The position numbers and the translations under genes were made by a program. This document shows, one piece after another, positions 1-9,073 of a stretch of DNA of 25,671 nt. The notes under the pieces are model-generated. The model had not been told where the DNA came from and searched no databases. It saw only the letters and a list, made by a program, of their open reading frames with translations. The number at the start of each line of letters is the position of its first letter. The stretch's first letter is position 1. The DNA comes from Candidatus Bathyarchaeota archaeon (GTDB taxonomy: Archaea; Thermoproteota; Bathyarchaeia; 40CM-2-53-6; RBG-13-38-9), in contig JAOZGV010000179.1 in the NCBI GenBank assembly GCA_026015225.1, positions 1-25,671 of the forward strand, written 5' to 3'.

Positions 1-138
1 TAAGGTCATTAAAAAGAATATAAACTGAAAATTCTACCAACAATTAAATTATCTTTTCCATCAAAATTTTACTATTGAGTGTATTTGTTAATATCTTAGA
101 TAAATTAGTTTTAAGTTTGTTAATGAGATGAATGGTTT

Positions 139-1632
139 ATGGGCAATTACAATGATAAAAAGGATTATGCAAACAAGAAAGATAGAATGAAAATAATCAA
201 GGATAAAGTCATTGAATGCCAGATCGAAACACCAATCGTCATAAAAACGGATGTTCTAGTCGTTGGCGGTGGAGCGGCCGGAATAGGTGCTGCAGTCGCG
301 GCAAAGAGAAACGGAGTCAAAGTAATCTTAATTGAAGGGGCCTCTTATTTGGGCGGGACAGCCACAACTGGACTGATGGCCCAAATGGAAATTTTAGAGC
401 GCGCGCGAGAAGGAATCGCCAAGGAGTTCATAAACAGGATGGTTAAATTGGGTGGCGCCGTTGTGAGTAAAAAATACTCTATAATACCGTTTGAGCCGGA
501 ATACTTCAAATACGTAGCAGAAGAGATGATGAACGAGTCAGACATTGATGTTTGGATGAATACAATCTTCCTCGATGCGATTATGAGTAATAATGTAATA
601 AAGGGCGCCATAGTTCATAACAAGAGCGGGAGACAGGCTATTTTAGCCGATGTTGTAATAGATGCTTCCGGGGACGGTGATGTGGCCGCAGCTGCAGGCG
701 CGCCATATCAGCTTGGACGAAAAAAAGATAATAAAATGCAACCAATCAGTCTCTTGTTCAGAATGGGTAATGTCGACATAAACAAAATGGTCGAATACAT
801 TAAGGAAAATCCGGATAATTTCACGAGTCAAGATCCAAAAACCAATATAATAGACCTGAATGAGAAAATCATCCGCGTTCAAGGTTTTTTCAGCCAACTC
901 GAAGAGGCGATTGAGAAGAAAGAAATGGACACATCCATTCGGTATATAAGACTTGACGGTATTATGATGGAAAAGAATACAGTTGTATTCAACACTACTA
1001 GAGTTTATGGAATTGATGGAACGAAGACAGAAGAAATAAATCGCGCTACACTTATCCTGAGAAAGCAAATTATGCAGCTTGTAGACTTTGCAAAAAAGTA
1101 CATGCCGGGTTTTGAGGATTCATATCTAGATATCTCAGCATCCTACTTTGGGATTCGAGAAACGAGACACATTTCTGGTGAATATATTTTAACCTACGAA
1201 GATATTATACAAAACAGAAAGTTTGATGATGTAGTCCTTATCTCTCACATTTTTGGGTATCCTGAAAAAAAGGCTGTGGTTCACTACCCAGATCAAATAC
1301 TAGAAGGTTCGAGAGATGATATCTACTCTCGTAATCAAGTCCGACAGTACTTGGGTCCTGTTGATCTTCCTTACAGGAGTCTGATTCCAAAGCAGATAGA
1401 TAATCTTCTTCTGGCAGGTCGAAATTTGTCAGCTGATCATTATGCTACCAATAAAGGCGCCGGGGGGAGAAATATACCTAAAGCCATGAATACAGGCCAA
1501 GTTTCAGGTACAGCTGCAGCGTTATCTGTCAGGGAGGGAGTGAAACCTAGGCTACTCGATGTCAAGAAACTACAGAGGACATTAATTGAACAGGGTATTG
1601 ATTTAGAAAGCGCGCGTGTGCTAAAGAAATAG
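139..1632 (+). CDS. FAD-dependent oxidoreductase (FAD_oxidored family)
   Basis: The 497-residue protein has a clear N-terminal dinucleotide-binding fold: VVGGGAAGIG at residues 41-50 (GxGxxG for the FAD ADP moiety), with an acidic end of the second strand at LIE 64-66. The C-terminal FAD-contacting segment LAGRNLSADHYATNKG begins near residue 425, followed by a Gly/Ala helix. This arrangement is typical of the FAD_oxidored family, which carries uncharacterised soluble flavoprotein dehydrogenases/reductases; the substrate cannot be read from the sequence. The first 35 or so residues are a charged extension before the Rossmann strand, so a later start (for example Met17) is possible, but GAGATG lies 8 nt before the chosen ATG. 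No partner gene is adjacent and the next gene is convergent, so it appears monocistronic. The first third is noticeably more GC-rich than the surroundings. Confidence 0.85.
   Translation: MGNYNDKKDYANKKDRMKIIKDKVIECQIETPIVIKTDVLVVGGGAAGIGAAVAAKRNGVKVILIEGASYLGGTATTGLMAQMEILERAREGIAKEFINRMVKLGGAVVSKKYSIIPFEPEYFKYVAEEMMNESDIDVWMNTIFLDAIMSNNVIKGAIVHNKSGRQAILADVVIDASGDGDVAAAAGAPYQLGRKKDNKMQPISLLFRMGNVDINKMVEYIKENPDNFTSQDPKTNIIDLNEKIIRVQGFFSQLEEAIEKKEMDTSIRYIRLDGIMMEKNTVVFNTTRVYGIDGTKTEEINRATLILRKQIMQLVDFAKKYMPGFEDSYLDISASYFGIRETRHISGEYILTYEDIIQNRKFDDVVLISHIFGYPEKKAVVHYPDQILEGSRDDIYSRNQVRQYLGPVDLPYRSLIPKQIDNLLLAGRNLSADHYATNKGAGGRNIPKAMNTGQVSGTAAALSVREGVKPRLLDVKKLQRTLIEQGIDLESARVLKK
1609..1622 (+). 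repeat. Alternating GC tract, copy 1 (inside FAD gene 3' end)
   Basis: AGCGCGCGTGTGCT forms the codons for S-A-R-V-L at the extreme C-terminus of the FAD oxidoreductase and runs into CTAAAGAAA. The alternating purine/pyrimidine run followed by CTAAA resembles the intergenic copies listed below, but because it is coding the match could be chance. Confidence 0.4.
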
Positions 1633-1828
1633 TGAAGTGTTATATTAACAAAAAAAAGAATGACAGCAATTATATATATTTAAATGAAAAAATAATTCAA
1701 TACACTGATTTTATTTTCTATGAATTTAAAGAAAGGTTAGAAAATATCCCAAGTTAATTATATTATCCAATACCCTATTCAATATAATATATAGTATATT
1801 TTTAAGACGGATTCACTCTTACATCCCA

Positions 1829-2851
1829 TTAAAGCACGCTTTGAAAAATAGCTTTCTTAAAAAGGTATTTTAACCATTTTAATGATCTAAAGAATTTCAA
1901 AATGACAAAATCCCCTATTAGCCTACTTTTTTGAACCTTCTCTCTCTTCTCTATAAAGCTTCCTAAACCCAAGAGCACAGATATAACTGAAGCTTTAAAA
2001 TAAAAAAGATAATCTCGTTTACCCAACAAGGTTAAAATAAAAACCTCAAAAAATCGAAACGCTAAATTGATAGGTAGTAACCACATCAGGTTCTTTAATT
2101 CAAATATCTTAATCATTGTGAATAACATATTTCTGACCCCAAAGAAATTACGAAATGCCGATGGTTTACCAAAAGATCCTCCAAAGATGTGATAAACAAT
2201 CGAGGATGGAACGAATACAACACGGTATCCCGAGATCCAAGATCTTAAACAGAGATCAACTTCTTCGCAAAATGCGAAGAAATCATCATCAAAACCACCA
2301 AGTTTTTCAAAGATGTACCTATCCACCATCAATGCTGCCCCAGAGACATAAGCCACATTCTCTAACCTATCGAAAGATCCTCTATCCTCCTCAAAAAACC
2401 CTCTATCAACTGGAATGGAGAATAAATTTAATACTCCTCCAGCAGAATATAATTGATTTCGGGGCCTGTTTAATAGAATCTTTCCACCACATATAGCAAC
2501 TTCAGGGTCAGAACAGATCTGGACGAGGGGTAATAACCATTTTCTAGTAACTTCGATATCATTGTTCATAAATACCATATATTCATATTTAGCCAGTTTT
2601 GCACCTCTATTGCAACCAGCAGCATAACCTAAATTTGTAGAACTCTTTTCTATTTTCACAGAGGGATAAAATCTTGAAACAAATTCTACGCTGCCATCTT
2701 TGGAAGCATTATCTACCATAATAACCTCAAAATCTTCTGGATAAATGCTTTTCATCAACGATGAGAAACACTTCTTAAGGAAAGGCTTACCATTATAATT
2801 TACAACGATAATACTAACACGAGGAAATTTAAAATTCGATCTTGAATACAT
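1829..2851 (-). CDS. Glycosyltransferase family 2 (COG1216, rhamnosyltransferase-like)
   Basis: The 340-residue protein begins with the GT-A nucleotide-sugar fold: VSIIVVNYNG at 12-21, VDNAS at 46-50, and the metal/nucleotide site NND at 96-98 (the NND variant of DxD common in this subgroup). The acceptor-side acidic motif EEVDLCLR lies near 196-203. After about residue 245 there are hydrophobic stretches that could anchor the protein to the membrane (around 252-275 and 285-300). Members transfer sugars such as rhamnose onto lipid-linked or surface glycans; the sugar is not predictable here. It is divergent from the GT4 gene across a 275-bp AT-rich spacer that must hold promoters for both, suggesting a small cell-surface glycosylation pair. 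Confidence 0.88.
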   Translation of the reverse strand: MYSRSNFKFPRVSIIVVNYNGKPFLKKCFSSLMKSIYPEDFEVIMVDNASKDGSVEFVSRFYPSVKIEKSSTNLGYAAGCNRGAKLAKYEYMVFMNNDIEVTRKWLLPLVQICSDPEVAICGGKILLNRPRNQLYSAGGVLNLFSIPVDRGFFEEDRGSFDRLENVAYVSGAALMVDRYIFEKLGGFDDDFFAFCEEVDLCLRSWISGYRVVFVPSSIVYHIFGGSFGKPSAFRNFFGVRNMLFTMIKIFELKNLMWLLPINLAFRFFEVFILTLLGKRDYLFYFKASVISVLLGLGSFIEKREKVQKSRLIGDFVILKFFRSLKWLKYLFKKAIFQSVL

Positions 2852-3162
2852 AAGCTACCACAAGGATCGGCATTCATAACTCTATTGAGCCATAAGGATT
2901 TAATTTAAAATATTAACATAATTCTATGGATTTTTGGAATAAAATAAAATTTACTTGTTTTCATTAATTATTAATATAACTAAAGTATGCCGAATGATTA
3001 TTTAGTAATGTGATTTTGAGAATTATTAAGCAAAATATAAAATGTTGCCTTTCATATATAGAAAACTATCAAACTTAAAATCCTGAAGTATCGTTTTTTG
3101 ATTCTAAATCTAAGCATCGTATACAAATGCGCATGCTCGATTTTATGGATTTGTGGATACAT

Positions 3163-4323
3163 TTGAAAATTGTGTTTGTATGTGATTATTATTCACCACA
3201 TATTGGAGGTGCAGAATTAGTCTATAAAAGATATTGCGAGGGACTTGCTAAAAGAGGACATAGTGTGAAGGTGATCACTATTAAACACTCCAAAGGTCTG
3301 CCTAATCAAGAAATAATAAATGGAGTTGAAATTCAAAGAATAAATACATTCAGAAACTCTAGGTACCTATTTATCTTTTTTTCCATACGTAAAATATTCA
3401 GGTATGCAAAAGATGCGGATATAGTCCACTGTGCTTTCTTCATGTCACCTTTTTCTTCGTTCTTTGCTGCTAAGCTTTGGAGCAAACCATTAGTTGTAAC
3501 GGTTCATGAAGTATGGGGAAGAATGTGGTTTAGATTTGAAAAAGACGTTCTAAAGGCTATATTTAATTATTTAGGAGAAAGATTGCTTACCAACATACCT
3601 TACGATGTTATTACTTGTTGTAGCCTATTTACTTTTAATTCACTTCGCATTCTAGGTGTAAGAGAGGAAGCTATTACATATATTCCAAACGGTGTAGATT
3701 TAGGTCTTTTCAAGCCAAGGATTAAAGAAACAAAATTGAAAAGAAAGCTTAACTTAGATGGTTCTAAGGTCTATATGTATTATGGCAGACCTGGCATAAG
3801 TAAAGGAGTAAGGATTCTCATAAAAGCTGCAGCTTTAATAAAAAAGAGAATAAATAATTCAAAATTACTTTTGATTTTAGACAGGGAGCCCATTAAAGAA
3901 TATAAAAATATAATTAATTTAATAAATAAACTAAATCTTTGGGATCACATCCGTTTGCTGGATCCTGTTCCTCGAGAAGATTTACCGAGACATATAGCTT
4001 TAGCTGATTTGGTTGTAGTTCCATCTTTAAGCGAGGGATTTGGGTTTACAGCAGTAGAAGCAGGAGCTATGGAAAAACCAGTGGTAGCTACTTATGCAGG
4101 TTCATTACCTGAAGTTGTATCCAATAGGGATTCTGGCCTGCTTGTAAAACCAAATTCAATTAATGATCTCTACGAGGCTATATGTAATCTTCTAGAAAAT
4201 GAAGGCGAAGCTTTACAAATGGGTAAAATTGGACGGAATCTAGTAACCAAATTTGATTGGAATAAAAGCATTGATTCAATTGAAAAACTATATGAAAAAT
4301 TGTTTGATGAATTTTTATCATAA
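3163..4323 (+). CDS. Glycosyltransferase family 4 (GT-B fold)
   Basis: From the chosen TTG the protein starts with KIVFVCDYYSPHIGGAE, the classical N-terminal strand and glycine loop of GT4 enzymes. The second GT-B domain contains the nucleotide-sugar site EGFGFTAVEAG (the E-x7-E motif) followed by KPVVATYAGSLPEVV. Around 386 residues is normal for the family. An upstream in-frame ATG at 3127 would add 12 residues (MRMLDFMDLWIH) that have no counterpart in typical members; the TTG has GGAT four bases upstream, so I prefer it, with moderate certainty. Retaining GT4 enzymes of this kind transfer hexoses from nucleotide sugars to glycans or glycolipids; the specific substrate is unknown. It pairs with the divergent GT2 gene. 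Confidence 0.87.
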   Translation: MKIVFVCDYYSPHIGGAELVYKRYCEGLAKRGHSVKVITIKHSKGLPNQEIINGVEIQRINTFRNSRYLFIFFSIRKIFRYAKDADIVHCAFFMSPFSSFFAAKLWSKPLVVTVHEVWGRMWFRFEKDVLKAIFNYLGERLLTNIPYDVITCCSLFTFNSLRILGVREEAITYIPNGVDLGLFKPRIKETKLKRKLNLDGSKVYMYYGRPGISKGVRILIKAAALIKKRINNSKLLLILDREPIKEYKNIINLINKLNLWDHIRLLDPVPREDLPRHIALADLVVVPSLSEGFGFTAVEAGAMEKPVVATYAGSLPEVVSNRDSGLLVKPNSINDLYEAICNLLENEGEALQMGKIGRNLVTKFDWNKSIDSIEKLYEKLFDEFLS

Positions 4324-4346
4324 TAAATAAAAAAGTAATATTCATT

Positions 4347-4377
4347 ATTTTTTGCTACTTTGCTACTTTAATTTTTT
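4347..4377 (+). terminator. T-rich terminator after GT4 gene
   Basis: Two T6 runs flank a tandem duplication of GCTACTTT about 25 bases after the GT4 stop codon. Archaeal termination relies on T-rich stretches rather than stable hairpins, so this is a plausible intrinsic terminator. Confidence 0.5.
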
Positions 4378-4404
4378 CAAGGTAAAACTAAGATATAGAC
4401 TTAT

Positions 4405-4414
4405 AGCGCGCGCT
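4405..4414. repeat. Alternating GC tract, copy 2 (intergenic palindrome)
   Basis: AGCGCGCGCT is a perfect palindrome, extending to TAGCGCGCGCTA, in AT-rich DNA between the GT4 and RidA genes. Read on the minus strand it continues as GCGCTATAAG, like the copy near 17143. Confidence 0.6.
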
Positions 4415-4530
4415 ACCTAATCCCTAATTATATTTTCAGGCAGGAGTATATGCTTTATAATAAGAATCACATTAAGGCGTCTTTTTTTATTAAAATTTCG
4501 AGTGGATTAACTAGATATTAAGAATTATAT

Positions 4531-4986
4531 GTGTCCGAGTTAAAAACGGAACTAAATACATTTGTTTCTATTGGTGAAATCGAATTGAAGAAAAATTTAG
4601 TGAATCCTAATGAACTACCTCCACCTATCAGTAAATATTCACATGGTGTTACAATTGAGAATAATAATATGAAATTAATATTCGTTTCTGGTCAAATCGC
4701 ATTAGATCTAAAAGGTGAAATTGTTGGCATTAATGATGTTTCAAAACAAACGGATTATGTATTTAAAGAAATTAAAAAAATCCTCGAAGAAAGCGGCGCA
4801 TCATTAAGAGACGTAGTAAAAGCAACTATTTTTATTACGAATATGAGTGATTATCAAAAAGTGGCTGATGTTAGAAATAAATATTTTTCAAAGAGTCCTC
4901 CAGCTACGACCTTGGTAGAAGTCAATAGGCTTGTTAAAGATGGTTGTTTAGTAGAAATTGAAGCGATTGCTGCAATATCAAAATAA
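4531..4986 (+). CDS. RidA/YjgF-family protein lacking the canonical catalytic Arg
   Basis: Residues 25-151 match the RidA (YjgF/YER057c/UK114) fold: ISKYSHGV, FVSGQIALD, the middle helix and the C-terminal EVNRL...VEIEAIA block. RidA enzymes hydrolyse reactive enamine/imine intermediates released by PLP enzymes, acting as cytosolic trimers with active sites between subunits. The segment normally reading PARS before VEV, whose Arg holds the substrate carboxylate, reads PATT here (Thr126), while the Glu equivalent of E. coli Glu120 is kept (Glu142). It may therefore be a non-deaminase subfamily. The GTG start gives an unusual ~24-residue N-terminal extension; an in-frame GTG at 4600 (Val24) is an alternative. 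It sits just before iorAB, in amino-acid catabolism context. A TATA-like TTTATTAAAA lies about 35 bases upstream. Confidence 0.85.
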   Translation: MSELKTELNTFVSIGEIELKKNLVNPNELPPPISKYSHGVTIENNNMKLIFVSGQIALDLKGEIVGINDVSKQTDYVFKEIKKILEESGASLRDVVKATIFITNMSDYQKVADVRNKYFSKSPPATTLVEVNRLVKDGCLVEIEAIAAISK

Positions 4987-5130
4987 AATTCATTCTTCTT
5001 TTAGTTAAAATTCAGATTTCTTGATTTGTAAATTAAAATAATCAGAGCTTAGGTAAAATTGTCTAAGTAATTTTTATTTTTATGAGTGTTGTCATTATGA
5101 GACTTACTTAAAAAAGAAGTTGATTGCATA

Positions 5131-6969
5131 TTGGTCAAGCTTGAAGAACTGATAACATCACATAATGGAAAACTTCTACTTTCTGGGAATGAGGCAATAG
5201 TAAGGGGAGCTATAGAGGGGGGGATAAAAGTTGCAGCGGCTTATCCAGGTACTCCTTCGACAGAGATCATCGATACTCTTTTCAAGATATCTAAAAAAGT
5301 TGGAATATATGCTGAATATTCTACTAATGAAAAAGTAGCCTTGGAACTCGCTTCAGGAGCCGCTATCTCTGGTGCGCGAGCTCTATGCTCTATGAAACAC
5401 GTAGGATTGAATGTTGCATCTGATGCATTCATTACTCTTGCGTATACGGGAGTCAGAGGTGGACTTGTAATAGTTACTGCAGATGATCCCTCATGCTGGA
5501 GTTCACAAAACGAGCAAGATAATAGATACTATGCGCGTCTTGCAAATGTTCCAATGTTTGAACCATCAAATAGTCAAGAAGCAAAAGAAATGACAATTTC
5601 AGCTTTTGAATTGTCAGAAAAATTAGAATTGCCGATTCTTTTAAGAACTACTACCAGAATAAGCCATACATTAGGTCCTGTTTCTTTAAATCCCATTAAA
5701 AAGATTTCATCACATGAAGAATTTGTTAGAGATACTGAACGTTTTGTCATGGTCCCAAGAAATGCATTAGTAATGCATGATAAATTATTAAAAAAAATGG
5801 AGAAGGGACTACAAATAAGCGAGGATTCTCCATACAACAAAATAATAAGGAAAGAGAGTAAAAAAATAGGCATTATAACCTCAGGAAATCCGTTCAATTA
5901 CGCATATGAGGCTAATGAAAGACTTGGATTGAAAGCCTCAATCCTTAAACTTGGAATGAGTTTTCCATTACCCGTTCAACAGATACTTGATTTCATTAAA
6001 GACTTGAAAAAAGTAATTGTTGTTGAAGAGTTAGAGCCCATACTTGAGAGTGAGGTCAGAAGTATCAGTTCTAGCTTGAAACAGAGGCCTATAATATATG
6101 GAAAGCTAACGGATAATTTTCCCAGAAACCGAGAATATTCTACAAAGATCGTCATGAGTGGTTTGTCTGAATCCCTTAGTTTAAAATCAATTCCTGAAAA
6201 TATTGATCTTACAAAAATAACTTCTAATTCTACTCCTTCCAGACCTCCGGTCCTCTGCCCAGGTTGTCCCCATAGGGCATCCTTCTATATATTAAAAACT
6301 ACTCTGGGAAAGAGATTTATATACTGTACTGATATAGGTTGCTACGCACTCGGGATACAGCCCCCATTACAAATAGGAGACTTGTTGATTTGTATGGGAG
6401 CCAGTCTAGGAACTGCAAGCGGAGTAAGCCAAACTTTAAAAGAGCCTGCGGTGGCTATTGTCGGCGATTCAACATTTTTCCATGCTTCTATTCCAGCTCT
6501 ATTAAATGCTGTTTATAATAAACACAGGATTGTCGTTTTAGTATTAGATAATCTTACAACCGCAATGACTGGATTTCAACCCCATCCTGGCGTAGAACTT
6601 ACCGAATATGAAGGAATACCAATAGAAGAAGTTGCAAAGGGATGTGGAGTTAAATATGTCAAAGTAGTAGACCCTATGGATATTGATGGAGCACAAAAAA
6701 TAATCAAGAATGCAATAGCCTTAGATGGACCATCAGTAATTATAATGAGACATATTTGTTCAATCTATGAAAGGAGACAGGGCGTCAGACATGATCCCTA
6801 TAAAATATCAGAGAAAGATTGCACTGATTGCTTGGCTTGCATCAAAATACTAGGCTGTCCTGCCATTCATATTGTTGAAGAACGAGTCAAGATAAACGAT
6901 GTCTTATGTTGCGGATGTGGATTATGTGCCCACATATGCCCACAAAAAGCTATTAATCAAACTGAGTGA
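5131..6969 (+). CDS. iorA: Indolepyruvate:ferredoxin oxidoreductase, alpha subunit
   Basis: IorA oxidatively decarboxylates aryl 2-oxoacids (indolepyruvate, phenylpyruvate, hydroxyphenylpyruvate) to aryl-acetyl-CoA while reducing ferredoxin; the catalyst is an IorA/IorB complex in the cytosol. The 612-residue length is normal. The N-terminal pyrimidine-binding domain shows AAAYPGTPSTEI (35-46) and the TPP-activating Glu in NEKVALELASG near 67. The C-terminal half has the TPP/Mg pattern GDSTFFHASIPALLNAV followed by DNLTTAMTG. Two ferredoxin-type clusters close the protein: Cys564/567/570/576 and Cys593/596/599/603, each followed by Pro. The start is TTG. The gene overlaps iorB by four bases, so the two are translationally coupled. 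The enzyme pairs functionally with the downstream importer and the CoA ligase for aromatic amino-acid use. Confidence 0.95.
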   Translation: MVKLEELITSHNGKLLLSGNEAIVRGAIEGGIKVAAAYPGTPSTEIIDTLFKISKKVGIYAEYSTNEKVALELASGAAISGARALCSMKHVGLNVASDAFITLAYTGVRGGLVIVTADDPSCWSSQNEQDNRYYARLANVPMFEPSNSQEAKEMTISAFELSEKLELPILLRTTTRISHTLGPVSLNPIKKISSHEEFVRDTERFVMVPRNALVMHDKLLKKMEKGLQISEDSPYNKIIRKESKKIGIITSGNPFNYAYEANERLGLKASILKLGMSFPLPVQQILDFIKDLKKVIVVEELEPILESEVRSISSSLKQRPIIYGKLTDNFPRNREYSTKIVMSGLSESLSLKSIPENIDLTKITSNSTPSRPPVLCPGCPHRASFYILKTTLGKRFIYCTDIGCYALGIQPPLQIGDLLICMGASLGTASGVSQTLKEPAVAIVGDSTFFHASIPALLNAVYNKHRIVVLVLDNLTTAMTGFQPHPGVELTEYEGIPIEEVAKGCGVKYVKVVDPMDIDGAQKIIKNAIALDGPSVIIMRHICSIYERRQGVRHDPYKISEKDCTDCLACIKILGCPAIHIVEERVKINDVLCCGCGLCAHICPQKAINQTE

Positions 6970-7607
6970 AAATTATGGATGAATTCAATATATTAATTGT
7001 AGGCGTTGGAGGACAAGGTGTTCTATTTATTTCTGAAGTGTTAGGAGAGGCTGCTATTAAATCTGGTTTAAATGTGAGAGTCGCAGAGATACATGGAATG
7101 GCTCAAAGGGGTGGATCGGTAATATGCAGTGTTCGTTTAGGAAAAGATGTTTATTCACCAACTATTGATGAGGGGAGAGCTCATCTCATATTATCATTAG
7201 AACCGATTGAGGCTTTAAGACAATTGAAGTATGCAAATACAGAAACAGATTTTGCGGTGAACATGAACAAGATAGCGCCACCTGGCATATATGTCTCAGG
7301 AAAAAAATACCCGAAAACGAGTCTTATTTTCGACCGATTGAAAGCCGTTTCAAAAAATATTTTGGCTATAGATGCTTTAAAATTAGCGAATGAAGCTGGG
7401 AATCCCGCTACTCAAAATACTGTAATGCTCGGATTAATCTCTGCTTCGAAAAAACTTCCAATTAACACCCAACTTTTAAAAAAGACCATAGTTGCCTTGG
7501 TCAAAAAAAAATTCCAAGAGTCGAACAAGATTGCTTTTGATCTTGGATTCAAAAGCTATGAAAAATCTAAAAAATATGCTAGCTCGATACGAAGATATCA
7601 AAAATAG
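6966..7607 (+). CDS. iorB: Indolepyruvate:ferredoxin oxidoreductase, beta subunit
   Basis: This is the gamma-type subunit of the 2-oxoacid oxidoreductase superfamily that completes the IorA active site and is thought to bind CoA. ILIVGVGGQGVLFISEVLGEAA opens the domain, followed by EIHGMAQRGGSVICSVRLG and LILSLEPIEALR, all family hallmarks. At 213 residues it is slightly longer than usual because of a basic tail (KKYASSIRRYQK). The GTG start overlaps the iorA stop as GTGA; an ATG three codons later (6975) is an alternative. The two genes form one transcription unit ending before the importer promoter. Confidence 0.93.
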   Translation: MKIMDEFNILIVGVGGQGVLFISEVLGEAAIKSGLNVRVAEIHGMAQRGGSVICSVRLGKDVYSPTIDEGRAHLILSLEPIEALRQLKYANTETDFAVNMNKIAPPGIYVSGKKYPKTSLIFDRLKAVSKNILAIDALKLANEAGNPATQNTVMLGLISASKKLPINTQLLKKTIVALVKKKFQESNKIAFDLGFKSYEKSKKYASSIRRYQK

Positions 7608-7641
7608 ATGTTTAAATTTTATAGCGAGTGATTTATAGTTA

Positions 7642-7651
7642 GTTTTATAAG
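7642..7651 (+). promoter_or_regulatory. TATA box of the ABC-importer operon
   Basis: GTTTTATAAG fits an archaeal TATA element. Start-site spacing of about 25 bases would put transcription initiation near 7670, within the inverted repeat just downstream and about 40 bases ahead of the binding-protein start. Confidence 0.45.
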
Positions 7652-7654
7652 AAA

Positions 7655-7673
7655 TAAGACTTCTAAAGTCTTA
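7655..7673. promoter_or_regulatory. Perfect 8-3-8 inverted repeat at predicted start site (operator candidate)
   Basis: TAAGACTTCTAAAGTCTTA has two perfect 8-base arms around CTA. It lies between the TATA box and the binding-protein gene, overlapping the predicted start of transcription, where a bound dimer would block RNA polymerase. No T-run follows, so a terminator for iorB is less likely. Lrp-family or other HTH dimers are possible ligands; this is inference. Confidence 0.45.
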
Positions 7674-7713
7674 GAATTAAATTTTAGAATAGTTAAAAAA
7701 ACTGGTGAAAATA

Positions 7714-9030
7714 TTGAGTAAAAGAAAAATTTCTAGACGAGAATATCTAAAGTACGCAGCTGCAGGAGTGATAGTTGCGGCCGGTGCTATTGGTGGATAC
7801 GCTGCTTGGCAATCTACAAGAAAACCTCTCGAAAAAGATGAGATCATAATAGGTGTTTTGGCACCAATGGCGACCCGTCAGGGAAGTGTCCAAAGGGATG
7901 CTGCTGCCCTAGCAATAGAAGAGATCAATGCAGCAGGAGGAATCTTAGGCGTACCGGTAAAGATGGTTGTTGGTGACGATAAACTTGATCCTGATGCTGC
8001 TGTATCAGAATTTAGAAGATTGGTAACGGTAGAGAATGCTGATGTGCTTACTGGTGGATACTCAAGTGGCATTATGGCTGCGACAATGGAGCCGATGGCC
8101 GAGTTGAAAACAGTATTTTTGGCAGATGCTTCATCTCCAGCGCATCCGGCGAAGGTAGCTGAGGACTATGAAAAGTACAAGTACTGGTTCAGAATAACCC
8201 AAAATAATGGTGCTTCATTCGCTTTTGACATGGCTGATATGATTGACATGTTGAGAGAGAAAGGAGTACCTGTAGACAAAATATACATAATCAGAGACGA
8301 ACATGTATGGGCTGATGATGTTGAGAAATTCTTTAATCCATTATTAACTGAAAGAAATGTAGAAGTGGTAAAAAATGTAAAGATTCCTAGAGGCTATACA
8401 GAATATGAGCCATTAATTATTGAAGCTCATGATCTAGGTGCTCAAGTGATTTTGCCTATTGTTGCTCTTTCTGGAACAGGGGATGTTCTAGCTAAGCATT
8501 GGGCGACACTAAAGTTACCAGTATTACTTGCTGGACATGACCTAGCAGCGTTAGACTTGGGTTTTTGGGAGAAAACCGAGGGAGCTTGCAACTATTATAT
8601 ATTCATTGCAGATGGCGGTGTTGTGCAAACAGCCCCCCCAACCGCTATGTGCGCGAATTTTATTGAGAATTATAAATACAAGTATGGAAATCCCCCCGAG
8701 GCACATCAAGGCTATGGGGCCTATGACGCAGTTTATCTATACAAGATGGTTATAGAAGAGGCTACAAAAGCTGGAGAAGCGAATCCATTAGATTCTGACA
8801 CTGTTGTCAAATATCTTGAAAAAACAGCCACTCTAGAGAATCCCGTAGAGCTAACTAGAAATATAGCATTTTATCCTCCTGGAGATGAGAATAAATGGGA
8901 CCACGACTTAGCTTGGGGCGACAAATACGTTAGAAACCTGATATCAGAGTGGATTGATGGGAAGTGGTACGAAATATGGCCGGAGGACAAAGCCAACGCT
9001 GAACTAAAGCTTCCACCATGGTTCAAGTAG
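7714..9030 (+). CDS. ABC-importer substrate-binding protein (Leu/Ile/Val-type, Tat signal)
   Basis: This is the extracytoplasmic receptor of a branched-chain-amino-acid type (HAAT) importer. The N-terminus carries SRREYLK followed by the hydrophobic AAAGVIVAAGAIGG, a twin-arginine export signal; no lipobox Cys is visible, so an uncleaved N-terminal anchor is likely. The mature part begins IIIGVLAPMATRQGSVQRDAAALAIEEINAAGG, the standard type-I periplasmic-binding fold start, and continues with ADVLTGGYSSG and YGAYDAVYLYK. The ligand could be branched-chain or aromatic amino acids, aryl acids, amides or urea; iorAB next door favours amino acids or aryl acids. The start TTG has GGTGA five bases upstream; the GTG at 7705 would lie inside that ribosome-binding site. 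Confidence 0.92.
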   Translation: MSKRKISRREYLKYAAAGVIVAAGAIGGYAAWQSTRKPLEKDEIIIGVLAPMATRQGSVQRDAAALAIEEINAAGGILGVPVKMVVGDDKLDPDAAVSEFRRLVTVENADVLTGGYSSGIMAATMEPMAELKTVFLADASSPAHPAKVAEDYEKYKYWFRITQNNGASFAFDMADMIDMLREKGVPVDKIYIIRDEHVWADDVEKFFNPLLTERNVEVVKNVKIPRGYTEYEPLIIEAHDLGAQVILPIVALSGTGDVLAKHWATLKLPVLLAGHDLAALDLGFWEKTEGACNYYIFIADGGVVQTAPPTAMCANFIENYKYKYGNPPEAHQGYGAYDAVYLYKMVIEEATKAGEANPLDSDTVVKYLEKTATLENPVELTRNIAFYPPGDENKWDHDLAWGDKYVRNLISEWIDGKWYEIWPEDKANAELKLPPWFK

Positions 9031-9045
9031 CATTAAAATTCCCTA

Positions 9046-9060
9046 TTTTTTTAATTTTTT
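9046..9060 (+). terminator. T-rich partial terminator between binding protein and permease
   Basis: T7-AA-T6 follows the binding-protein stop by about 15 bases. In archaea such a tract can terminate part of the transcripts, giving more binding protein than membrane subunits, as importers usually need. LivH begins 13 bases later without a visible new TATA box. Confidence 0.5.
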
Positions 9061-9073
9061 AATTCAATGGAAA

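Noticed and set aside
643..1068. Minus-strand frames inside the FAD oxidoreductase gene
   Set aside because: They are shadows of the conserved plus-strand gene and carry no family motifs.
5048..5067. CTTAG-N10-CTAAG followed by T-rich DNA after the RidA gene, as a terminator
   Set aside because: The stem is only five pairs with a long loop; the T-rich stretch may end transcripts but the hairpin is not convincing.
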